From Avena insularis (lineage: Eukaryota; Streptophyta; Magnoliopsida; Poales; Poaceae): 64,000 nt of DNA. A program made the position numbers and the translations under genes. The notes below the pieces were generated by a model. It was given only the letters and a program-made list of their open reading frames with translations. It was not told where the DNA came from and ran no database searches. Each line of letters starts with the position of its first letter. Position 1 is the first letter of the stretch. Where the stretch lies: assembly GCA_023614405.1 (NCBI GenBank), contig CM042690.1, positions 524,908,293 to 524,972,292 of the forward strand, in the 5' to 3' direction. This document shows, one piece after another, positions 14,901 through 25,525 of this stretch.

Positions 14901-17900
14901 CTTATACTAAAACCACAAACCAGCACTAGAGTCATTGCATGTGTGTTCTTTTCCACAAACCACACATGGATCCACTAGACTCATTGCATGTGTGTTCTTT
15001 TCAAAAAACAAAATTTGGATCAACCAGTTGTCATAGCATGTGTTTTATTACCACAAACCACATGTGGACATTCTGAGTCATTTATGTGTTATGTCCACAA
15101 ACCACACATGGATCAACCACTAGTCATTGCATATGTGTTATTTCCACAAACCATACATGGATCAACCACTAGAGTCATTGCATGTGTGTTCTTATACTAA
15201 AACCAACACTAGAGTCATTGTTCTTTTCACAAACCACACATGGATCAACCACTAGAGTCATTGCATGTGTGTTATTTCCACAACAAACATCGATCAACCA
15301 CTAGAGTCATTGCATGTGTGTTCTTTCCACAAACCACACATGGATCAACCAGAGTCATTGCATGTGTGTTCTTTCCACAAACCACACATGGATCAACCAC
15401 TAGAGTCATTGCATGTTTGTTCTTATACTAAAACCACAAACCAGCACTAGAGTCATTGCATGTGTGTTCTTTTCCACAAACCACACATGGATCCACCAGT
15501 GTTCATTGCATGTGTGTTCTTTCCACAAACCACATATGGATCAACCACTAGTCATTGCATGTGTGTTCTTTCCACAAACCACACATGGATCAACCACTAG
15601 AGTCATTGCATGTGTGTTATTTCCACAAACCACACATGGATCAACCACTAGAGTCATTGCATGTGTGTTATTTCCACAAACCACACATGGACCAACCACT
15701 AGAGTCATTGCATTTGTGTTTTATACTAAAACCAACACTAGAGTCATTGCATGTGTGTTCTTTTCACAAACCACACATGGATCAACCACTAGAGTCATTG
15801 CATGTGTGTTATTTCCACAAACAAACATGGATCAACCACTAGAGTCATTTCATGTGTGTTCTTATACTAAAACCAACATGGATCCACCATTGGTCATTCC
15901 ATGTGTGTTCTTTCCACAAACCACACATGGATCAACCACTAGAGTCATTGCATGTGTGTAATTTCCACAAACCACACATGGATAAACCACTAGAGTCATT
16001 GCATGTGTGTTCTTATACTAAAACCACAAACCAGTACTAGAGTCATTGCATGTGTGTTCTTATACTAAAACCAACATGGATCCACCAGTGGTCATTGCAT
16101 GTGTGTTCTTTCCACAAACCACACATGGATCAACCACTAGAGTCATTGCATGTGTGTTATTTCCACAAACCACACATGGATCAACCACTAGAGTCATTGC
16201 AAGTGTGTTCTTATACTAAAACCACAAACACGTACTAGAGTCATTGCATGTGTGTTCTTTTCCACAAACCACACATGGATCCACCAATGGTCATTGCATG
16301 TGTGTTCTTTCCACAAACCACACATGGATCAACCAGAGTCATTGCATGTTGGTTCTTTCCACAAACCACACATGGATCAACCACTAGAGTCATTGCATGT
16401 TTGTTCTTATACTAAAACCACAAACCAGCACTAGAGTCATTGCATGTGTGTTCTTTTCCACAAACCACACATGGATCCACCAGACTCATTGCATGTGTGT
16501 TCTTTCCACAAACCACATATGGATCAACCAGGTCATTGCATGTGTGTTCTTTGCACAAACCACACATGGATCAACCACTAGAGTCATTGCATGTGTGTTC
16601 TTTCCACAAACCACATGGATCAACACTAGAGTCATTGCATGTGTGTTCTTTCCACAAACCACATATGGATCCACTAGAGTCATTGCATGTGTGTTCTTTC
16701 CACAAATCACATATGGATCAACCACTAGAGTCATTGCATGTGTGTTCTTTCCACAAACCACACATGGATCAACCACTAGAGTCATTGCATGTGTGTTCTT
16801 ATACTAAAACCACAAACCAGCACTAGAGTCATTGCATGTGTGTCCTTTTCCACAAACCACACATGGATCCATCACTAGAGTCATTGCATGTGTGTTATTT
16901 CCACAAACCACACATGGATCAACCAATAGAGTCATTGCATGTGTGTTCTTATACTAAAACCAACATGGATCCACCAGTGGTCATTGCATGTGTGTTCTTT
17001 CCACAAACCACACATGGATCAACCACTAGAGTCATTGCATGTGTGTTCTTTCCACAAACCACACATGGATCAACCACTAGAGTCATTGCATGTGTGTTCT
17101 TTTCCACAAACCACACCTGGATCAACCACTAGAGTCATTGCATGTGTGTTCTTTTCCACAAACCAACATGGATCCACCAGTGGTCATTGCATGTGTGTTC
17201 TTTCCACAAACCACACATGGATCAACCACTAGAGTCATTGCATGTGTGTTATTTCCACAAACCACACATGGATCAACCACTAGAGTCATTGCATGTGTGT
17301 TCTTATACTAAAACCAACATGGATCCACCAGCAGTCATTGCATGTGTGTTCTTTCCACAAACCACACATGGATCAACCACTAGAGTCATTGCATGTGTGT
17401 TATTTCCACAAACCACACATGGATCAATCACTAGAGTCATTGCATGTGTGTTCTTATACTAAAACCACATGAACCACACTAGAGTCATTGCATGTTTGTT
17501 CTATCCACAAACCAACATGGATCCACCAGTGGTCATTGCATGTGTGTTCTTTCCACAAACCACACATGGATCAACCACTAGAGTCATTGCATGTGTGTTA
17601 TTTCCACAAACCACACATGGATCAACCACTAGAGTCATTGCATGTTTGTTCTTATACTAAAACCACAAACCAGCACTAGAGTCATTGCATGTGTGTTCTT
17701 TTCCACAAACCACACATGGATCAACCACTAGACTCATTGCATGTGTGTTATTTCCACAAACAAACATGGATCAACCACTGGTCATTGCATGAGTGTTCTT
17801 ATACTAAAACCACAAACCAGCACTACAGTCATTTCATGTGTGTTATTTACAAAAAACACAAATGGATAACACATATAGTCATTGCATGTGTGTTATTTGC

Positions 17901-20900
17901 ACAAACCATACATGGATCAACCACTAGAGTCATTGCATGTGTGTTCTTATCCACAAACCACATGGATCAACCACTAGAGTCATTGTTCTTTTCACAAACC
18001 ACACATGGATCAACCACTAGAGTCATTGCATGTGTGTTATTTCCACAAACAAACATGGATCAACCACTAGAGTCATTGCATGTGTGTTCTTTCAACAAAC
18101 CACACATGGATCAACCAGAGTCATTGCATGTGTGTTCTTTCCACAAACCACACATGGATCAACCATTAGAGTCATTACATGTTTGTTCTTATACTAAAAC
18201 CACAAACCAGCACTAGAGTCATTGCATGTGTGTTCTTTTTCACAAACCACATATGGATCAACCACTAGTCATTGAATGTGTGTTCTTTCCACAAACCACA
18301 CATGGATTAACCACTAGAGTCATTGCATGTTTGTTCTTATACTAAAACCACAAACCAGCACTAGAGTCATTGCATGTGTGTTCTTTTTCACAAACCACAC
18401 ATGGATCCACCAGTGTTCATTGCATGTGTGTTCTTTCCACAAACCACATATGGATCAACCACTAGTCATTGCATGTGTGTTCTTTCCACAAACCACACAT
18501 GGATCAACCACTAGAGTCATTACATGTGTGTTCTTATACTAAAACCACAAACCAGCACTAGAGTCATTGCATGTGTGTTCTTTTCCACAGACCACACATG
18601 GATCCACCAGTGGTCATTGCATGTGTGTTCTTTCCACAAACCACATATGGATCAACCACTAGAGTCATTGCATGTGTGTTCTTTCCACAAACAACACATG
18701 TGGACCCATTATAGTCATTGCATGTTTGTTCTTATACTAAAACCACAAACCAGCACTAGAGTCATTGCATGTGTGTTCTTTTCCACAAACCACACATGGA
18801 TCCACCAGTGGTCATTGCATGTGTGTTCATTTCCACAAACAACTTATGGATCAACCAGTGGTCATTGCATGTGTGTTCTTTCCACAAACCACATGTGGAC
18901 CCATTACAGTCATTGCATGTGTGTTATTTCGACAAACCACACATGGATCAACCACTAGAGTCATTACAAGTGTGTTATTTCCACAAACCACACATGGATC
19001 AACCACTAGAGTCATTGCATGTGTGTTCTTATACTAAAACCAACATGGATCCACCAGTGGTCATTGCATGTGTGTTCTTTCCACAAACCACACATGGATC
19101 AACCACTAGAGTCATTGCATGTGTGTTATTTCCACAAACCACACATGGATCAACCACTAGAGTCATTGCATGTGTGTTCTTATACTAAAACCAAGACTAG
19201 AGTCATTGCATGTGTGTTCTTTCCACAAACCACACATGGATCAACCACTAGATTCAATGCATGTGTGTTATTTCCACAAACCACACATGGATCAACCACT
19301 AGAGTCATTGCATGTGTGTTCTTTTCCACAAACCACACATGGATCCACCAGTGGTCATTGCATGTGTGTTCTTTCCACAAACCACATATGGATCAAGCAG
19401 AGTCATTGCATGTGTGTTCTTTCCACAAACCACACATGGATCAACCACTAGAGTCATTGCATGTTTGTTCTTATACTAAAACCACAAACCAGCACTAGAG
19501 TGATTGCATGTGTGTTCTTTTCCACAAACCACACATGGATCCACCAGTGGTCACTGCATGTGTGTTCTTTCCACAAACCACATATGGATCAACCAGAGTC
19601 ATTGCATGTGTGTTCTTTCCTCAAACCACACATGGATCAACCACTAGAGTAATTGCATGTTTGTTCTTATACTAAAACCACAAACCAACACTAGTGTCAT
19701 TGCATGTGTGTTCTTTTCCACAAACCACACATGGATCCACTAGTGGTCATTGCATGTGTGTTCTTTCCACAAACCACATATGGATCAACCACTAGTCATT
19801 GCATGCGTGTTCTTTCCACAAACCACACATGGATCAAACACTAGAGTCATTACATGTGTGTTCTTTTCCACACACCACACATGGATCCACCACTAGAGTC
19901 ATTGCAAGTGTGTTCTTTACACAAACCACACATGGATCAACCAGAGTCATTGCATGTGTGTTCTTTCCTCAAACCACACATGGATCAACCACTAGAGTAA
20001 TTGCATGTTTGTTCTTATACTAAAACCACAAACCAACACTAGAGTCATTGCATGTGTGTTCTTTTCCACAAACCACACATGGATCCACGAGTGGTCATTG
20101 CATGTGTGTTCTTTCCACAAACCACATATGGATCAAGCACTAGTCATTGCATGTGTGTTCTTTCCACAAACCACACATGGATCAACCACTAGAGTCATTG
20201 CATGTTTGTTCTTATACTAAAACCACAAACCAGCACTAGAGTCATTGCATGTGTGTTCTTTTCCACAAACCACACATGGATCCACCACTAGAGTCATTGC
20301 ATGTGTGTTCTTTCCACAAACCACACATGGATCAACCACTAGAGTCATTGCATGTTTGTTCTTATACTAAAACCACAAACCAGCAATAGTCATTGCATGT
20401 GTGTTCTTTTCGACAAACCACACATGGATCCACCAGTGGTCATTGCATGTGTGTTCTTTCCACAAACCACACATGGATCAACCACTATAGTCATTGCATG
20501 TTTGTTCTTATACTAAAACCAACATGGATCCACCAGTGGTTATTGCATGCGTGTTCTTTCCACAAACCACACATGGATCAACCACTAGAGTCATTGCATA
20601 TGTGTTATTTCCACAAACCACACATGGATCAACCACTAGAGTCATTGCATGTGTGTTCTTATACTAAAACCATCACTAGAGTCATTGCATGTGTGTTCTT
20701 TTCACAAACCACACATGGATCAACCACTAGAGTCATTGCATGTGTGTTATTTCCACAAACAAACATGGATCAATCACTAGAGTCATTGCATGTGTGTTCT
20801 TATCCTAAAACTTACATGGATCCACCAGAGGTCATTGGATGTGTGTTCTTTTCCACAAACCACACATGGATCCACTAGTGGTCATTGCATGTGTGTTCTT

Positions 20901-22261
20901 TCCACAAACCACATATGGATCAACCAGAGTCATTGCATGTGTGTTCTTTCCACAAACCACACATGGATCAACCACTAGAGCCATTGCATGTTTGTTCTTA
21001 TACTAAAACCAACATGGATCCACCAGTGGTCATTGCATGTGTGTTATTTCCACAAACCACACATGGATCAACCACTAGAGTCATTGCATGTGTGTTATTT
21101 CCACAAACCACACATGGATCAACCACTAGAGTCATTGCATGTGTGTTCTTATACTAAAACCAACACTAGAGTCATTGCATGTGTGTTCTTTTCACAAACC
21201 ACACATGGATCAACCACTAGAGTCATTGCATGTGTGTTATTTGCAGAAACAAACATGGATCAACCACTAGAATCATTGCATGTGTGTTCTTATCCTAAAA
21301 CTAACATGGATCCACCAGAGGTCATTGCATGTGTGTTCTGTCCACAAACCACACATGGATCAACTAGTGGTCATTGCATGTGTGTTGTTTCCACAAACCA
21401 CATATGGATCAACCAGAGTCATTGCATGTTTGTTCTTATACTAAAACCACAAACTAGCACTAGAGTCATTGCATGTGTGTTCTTTTCCACAAACCACACA
21501 TGGATCCACCAGTGGTCATTGCATGTGTGTTCTTTCCACAAACCACACATGGATCAACCACTAGTCATTGCATGTGTGTTCTTTCCACAAACCACACATG
21601 GATCAACCACTAGAATCATTGCATGTGTGTCCTTATACTAAAACCACAAACCAGCACTAGAGTCATTGCATGTGTGTTCTTTTCCACAAACCACACATGG
21701 ATCCACCAGTAGAGTCATTGCATGTGTGTTATTTCCACAAACAAATATGGATCAACCACTAGAGTCATTGCATATGTGTTCTTATACTAGAACCAACATG
21801 GATCCACCAGTGTTCATTGCAAATATGTTCTTTGCACAAACCACACATGGATCAACCACTAGAGTCATTAATGTGGTATCTTATACTAAAACCACAAACC
21901 AGCACTAGAGTCATTGCATGTGTGTTCTTTTCCATAAACCACTTATGGATCCATTACAGTCATTGCATGTGTGTTATTTCCACAAACCACACATGGATCA
22001 ACCACTAGAGTAATTGCATGTGTGTTATTTCCACAAACCACACATGGATCCATTTGAGTCATTTCATGCTTGTTCTTATACTAAAACTAGCACTGCCCCT
22101 AATGGATCCACCGTTAGACCGAGTCTCCTAGAAGGCACGCCATAACATAGTTGTTCTGCTTTACGATTGTTACATACCGTTCGATTGGGGCGCTTGGACG
22201 ATTGGGATGGTCTTCGCGAGAGCGATCCTCGAGTAGGCTGTTCTGCGGCATGATTGGCCAC

Positions 22262-22415
22262 ACTTGCTCTGGACAAACTGGCATGTTGCGAGTGTTACGA
22301 CTCACGAGTTCAGTGGGTCCATATCCCAGTGTCACGTCCCCGTTACTTCTCTTCCTCCCCGTACTTCTCTTCCTTCCCCTCGAAGCCACTTTCCCCACTT
22401 CACTTCCATCCTGCC
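22262..22415 (+). promoter_or_regulatory. 5' leader of SINA-like locus (copy 1)
   Basis: This stretch upstream of the SINA-like start carries cttgctctggaca, ccagtgtcacgt and cccctcgaagccact blocks that recur in the same order at 23378-23507 after the pseudogene. It is probably promoter or 5' UTR. No clear TATA box was found close by. Confidence 0.45.
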
Positions 22416-22462
22416 GTAGCCGCAAGACGACGACATCTGCCAATTCTCTGGTCGCTACCTTC

Positions 22463-23214
22463 ATGGTAAGAAATCATTTTACAAGCTTTTGAACTTATCC
22501 TACACATTCCTACTATTCGCCAATCTAACTGCTGATCTTTTTTCCGATTTCTCGACGAACTTCAGTTGTGGAAGATGTGGGAGCCCAAGAATCTGGAGAT
22601 CCTCGCGCGCAACTTCGCAGTGGCATTCCTGCTCGTGTGCTCCCACCCAGGATGCTTTCGTTGTTACTCCTACCGCGAGCTCCCGCTCCACGAGTTCGTG
22701 TGCCCGCACGGCGCGTGCGCCTGCACGGAGCCGGGCTGCAACTACACTGGCCCGCCGGCAGAGCTCGTCGTCCACCTTGCAGATGGGCACTTGATCGAAG
22801 TGATTAGGATCTCGTACGGGCAAGCCCAACTTCTCCAAGAGCAGGTGTCATTCACTGACTCGGCACGCCGCCTGCTAATTTTCCAGGGGGGACGGCTCTG
22901 TTTTCGTCCTAACCATCACCGCCGATGTTCCAGGAACCAGAGTCGGGCCCACCGTCGTGGGTGCCGTATGCGTCAGGTCGGTCTCGTGCGCCTGGCCCGT
23001 ATACACGGTGCGCATGTGGGCGAACGCCCAGCCGCCGTCGTCGGATAACATTCTTGTGCTAGCCAAGGCGCCGAGCTGCCCGACACCGCGGGAGGTGGAG
23101 TATGTGGACCTAAGGTCGATCCTATGCGTGCCATCTCAGTACCTTGTCGGTGCTGGACCAAACAGACAGATGCATTTCTACATTTGTATCGAGAAGACCG
23201 ATAGACAAATGTAG
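22463..23214 (+). pseudogene. SINA-like E3 ubiquitin ligase, RING-less and frameshifted
   Basis: The frame from 22566 contains the SIAH/SINA-type zinc-finger signature (CSHPGC, then CPHGACACTEPGC, then a His pair near VVHLADGH), followed by the start of the substrate-binding domain. At a run of six G's near 22887 the frame breaks. One base later the frame continues as a typical SINA-like C-terminus (DGSVFVLT, VRMWAN, then a C-terminal IEKTDRQM and a stop at 23212-23214). A probable ATG at 22463 lies directly before a 100-bp GT-AG intron (22466-22565). No N-terminal RING finger is visible, so the product could not act as a ligase alone. Intact family members bind substrates and E2 enzymes for ubiquitination. 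The combination of missing RING and frameshift makes this a pseudogene; a sequencing error in the G-run is the alternative for the frameshift only. Confidence 0.75.
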
Positions 23215-23377
23215 TACTTGTGTTGTCGTTACTGTTAGACTTAAGCGATGCTTCTCACATGCTTAGAGCATAAGTGTTGTGCGAATGTACCCCAGTTGTA
23301 GTTTTCAGTACTTCTTAATACTTCGACGAGTTATTATATTGGTCCAATCAGCTTGCTGTTGTCACGTTGCAAAGTCC

Positions 23378-23507
23378 GCTTGCTCTGGACAGACCGGCAA
23401 AACCGTGTGCTCCTGCTCCCGCATGTCAGTGTCACGTGTTCTAAGGGCCCACCTGCCAGTGTCCTTCCCCTCGAAGCCACTGTCCCAACTTCTCTTCCAT
23501 CCTGCCA
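23378..23507 (+). repeat. Partial duplicate of the SINA-like 5' leader (copy 2)
   Basis: The blocks cttgctctggaca, cagtgtcacgt, ttcccctcgaagccact and cttccatcctgcc match 22262-22415 in the same order and orientation, with small indels. No SINA-like coding sequence follows, so this is a promoter/leader copy without a gene. The rest of 23215-23720 shows nothing I can identify. Confidence 0.6.
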
Positions 23508-23724
23508 CTCCCGTCCGATGGTTGTAATCTGATGATTTTTGTTGGATTGTTTACAAGTAATCTACGTTGATAATGCAACATGCAAATGGCACAGACACAA
23601 TTTCTAAAGTGGAAGCACTCACCGGCTGTTATTGCACACATTTCTTAATATAGCTCGACAAACACATTACAATAATTGTACTCGCATTAAACACAACCGA
23701 AATTGCAACCATCCTAAACAACAT

Positions 23725-24132
23725 CTAAACCCACATCACACAGCTGTCGTCGGAGTCCACCTCGATTGGTGACACCGCCGTGCCCTTCCCGACGACATCC
23801 ACTCCCGCCCGTGGCTTGCCCTTCGCCAAGGAGGCAACAATGGCGTTCTGCACAGCTTTGTCCCCGTCGCCCTCCACATCAGAATTGACAATGACGAAGG
23901 TGACGGGGTTGGCATGGACCGAGCGCCATCGCGCCTGGCGGCTCCTGCTGAGCTTCGGCGCATCGGTCCTTCTCAGTAGGAGGGGCCGAGATCGCATACG
24001 TAGCGTCGTCGCTCCTCTCAAGAAACCATGGCCATTTGATACTGCGACGGTAGGATCTTGGGGTGGATCTGCCGCGGCAAGCCCTACCGGAAGCGGTGGA
24101 GAGGATGGATCTACCGGCACGAGCCATGACAA
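23725..24132 (-). CDS. Hypothetical 135-aa ORF
   Basis: An uninterrupted minus-strand frame starts at an ATG at 24132 and ends at 23725. The product has a Pro-rich N-terminus, a basic middle (RSRPLLLRR) and an acidic Ser/Asp tail (IEVDSDDS). It matches no family I recognise. It is oriented divergently from the GRF zinc-finger gene starting at 24419, about 290 bp away, so the two could share an intergenic promoter. The region is GC-rich, which makes chance open frames likelier, and a + strand frame also runs open through it. Treat it as a candidate only. Confidence 0.25.
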   Translation of the reverse strand: MSWLVPVDPSSPPLPVGLAAADPPQDPTVAVSNGHGFLRGATTLRMRSRPLLLRRTDAPKLSRSRQARWRSVHANPVTFVIVNSDVEGDGDKAVQNAIVASLAKGKPRAGVDVVGKGTAVSPIEVDSDDSCVMWV

Positions 24133-24418
24133 GTTCCTAGGAGGGAGTAAGATTGTGGGTCAGGCGTGTCTGGTTCCTGAGCAAGACCTCCCAGTGATAT
24201 GTACGCGGGCAAGGTACCAAAAAAATTCGTCCAATGCGCGCGACAGGGCTTTTGAACCACGAAGGCGTGAGTTTCTTTTCACAAGTCCACACTCTAGGTA
24301 CCCCACCTGTCAGCCGAATGTGGACGGTAGGATTCTGCCCGAGTTATTAAGTAGGGATAAATTCCACTACCCTGACATCCAAAGGCTCCTCTTTCTTCTG
24401 CCCTCGCTCCCCTCGCTC

Positions 24419-24868
24419 ATGGCTCGCAGCTCATGCAGTTCATCTCAGGCGGAATCAGGGTCGGCTCAACACCGTCAGGCGGGTGCCCTCATCAGGTACC
24501 GGAGGGCGCCCTATGATTACTACCCCGATATGCTGTGTTTGTGTGGTGATAAGATGCCGAGATGGATTTCATGGACCGACGAAAATACTGCAGGAAAATT
24601 CAGCAACTGTAGCATCAGAGCGGTAAGTTCCTACTGTAGGTACAATGGTAACCCGGATCCAGAAATCGTAATGTAATTCTTTTTTTTGTTTCCTTCGATC
24701 TACTACGCAGGAAGGGAGGGGGATGGATGTGACAAGTCTGTGTGGATCGAAAAGCCACTGACAGGTTTTCACAAAGAGCTTGTTCAGGATCTGCGTGATG
24801 CTGTGTGGGATAAGAAAGAGGAGATTCGTGCGATGGAGCGAGAGATCCGGGAGCTTCGCCAGGTGTAG
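24419..24868 (+). CDS. GRF-type zinc-finger small protein (2 exons)
   Basis: Exon 1 (24419-24622) starts with ATG and a Ser-rich leader. It then encodes CLCG, PRWISW and GKFSNC, the pattern of plant GRF-type zinc fingers (CxC, a conserved Trp/Ser-Trp pair, then a later Cys). A consensus donor GTAAGT follows at 24623. Exon 2 carries GCDKSVW, which would supply the last zinc ligand and aromatic residue, then a Leu/Glu-rich helix (DLRDAVW to EIRELRQV) resembling the short coiled-coil tail of the grass family, ending at TAG 24866-24868. The frame is kept if the acceptor is the AG at 24717-24718 (117 aa). The stronger-looking AG at 24709-24710 would need a different donor, for example the GT at 24648. 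The family is small, often of unknown function and multiplied in grasses. The gene may be functional, but the splice choice is unsettled. Confidence 0.6.
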
Positions 24869-25525
24869 GGGAGGCAGGGGCAGGGAGGTGGTGAGACAGA
24901 CGGGCTCAAGATTAGGCCATATAGTGGACACAATTTCCTCATTATCTGGGCATTATCTGTTGCATTTGCAGTTTATGTTGCTATGTCGTTGTCTAGCAGC
25001 TGAAATAAGTTGCTACTTCGTGGAGTGTAGCGGTCAGCTTAAGAAATTATTTTCCAGCCTAGAAACTTATCATAAGTGTAATGCCAACAGCAGGGATTTA
25101 TTAAGCGCCTATAAATAAATCATGTCTGTGCCACTAACACCCATCGATTTTGGAGAGGATTTAACCGCTCATCTATCGCGATTGTTCAGATAGTAGTGGC
25201 ACAGTCACAGTTTTGGATTCAACTAGTGGCCTCGGCCGTATCAAATCCTAAAGTCGCGATACATTTTACTTCGAGTACGAGAGGCAGATTGTTTCGCCCG
25301 ACAAGTTCCACGCACACAGCTCTAGAGTTTAACCGAACTACATATATAGGTTCAAGTTCAATACATCATTAGGCTGCTACACTGCTAGCCCTCTTTCTCT
25401 GCTTGGGTGCCAACTTTCTTCCTATTTCCTTCACGTCCACTGGCTTCTTCATCTCCTGCCTTCTTCCTCTTCCTGGGTGCCAATTTTCTTACCTTCACGT
25501 ACCCTGCATCTCCGGGCCGAGGAAG
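24869..25525. other. Intergenic, no gene recognised
   Basis: This is the sequence between the GRF-type gene and the end of the transposase pseudogene. It holds an inverted repeat pair, ctgtgccacta near 25125 and tagtggcacag near 25190, possibly the ends of a very small element. A Lys-rich reverse-strand frame (25390-25510) may be a last remnant of the transposase C-terminus. Nothing else stands out. Confidence 0.4.

Larger units (their letters stand above)
1..22095. repeat. Tandem satellite array, ~51-bp monomer with higher-order repeats
   Basis: The first 22 kb consists of a head-to-tail repeat whose modal unit is 51 bp, with 47, 48 and 52 bp variants, roughly 440 copies. Each unit starts with the conserved core gtcattgcatgtgtgtt. 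A variable half follows: ctttccacaaaccacacatg plus gatcaaccacta (51 bp), the same without 'cta' (48 bp), a cttttcc form ending gatccaccagtg (about 52 bp), or a ttatactaaaaccacaaacc form (47 bp). Variants recur in ordered blocks, so this is a higher-order array. It begins before the window and ends near 22095, where the last monomers (from about 21820) are more divergent. No transposon interrupts it. The many short ORFs inside exist because 51 is a multiple of 3; I treat none as a gene. I do not recognise the family name. Confidence 0.97.

Noticed and set aside
1..22095. CRISPR-like direct repeats
   Set aside because: Monomers are head to tail without unique spacers, the genome is a plant, and the variable halves are themselves recurring classes.
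1..22095. Repeat-protein genes (Cys/His-rich 17-residue units) from the many short frames
   Set aside because: Open frames occur in several forward frames and on the reverse strand, as expected from a 51-bp period. None has a promoter, long continuity or conserved start.
23780..24676. 298-aa forward ORF across the GRF gene
   Set aside because: It reads through the GRF leader, exon 1 and intron. The zinc finger and tail are better explained by a two-exon gene starting at 24419.
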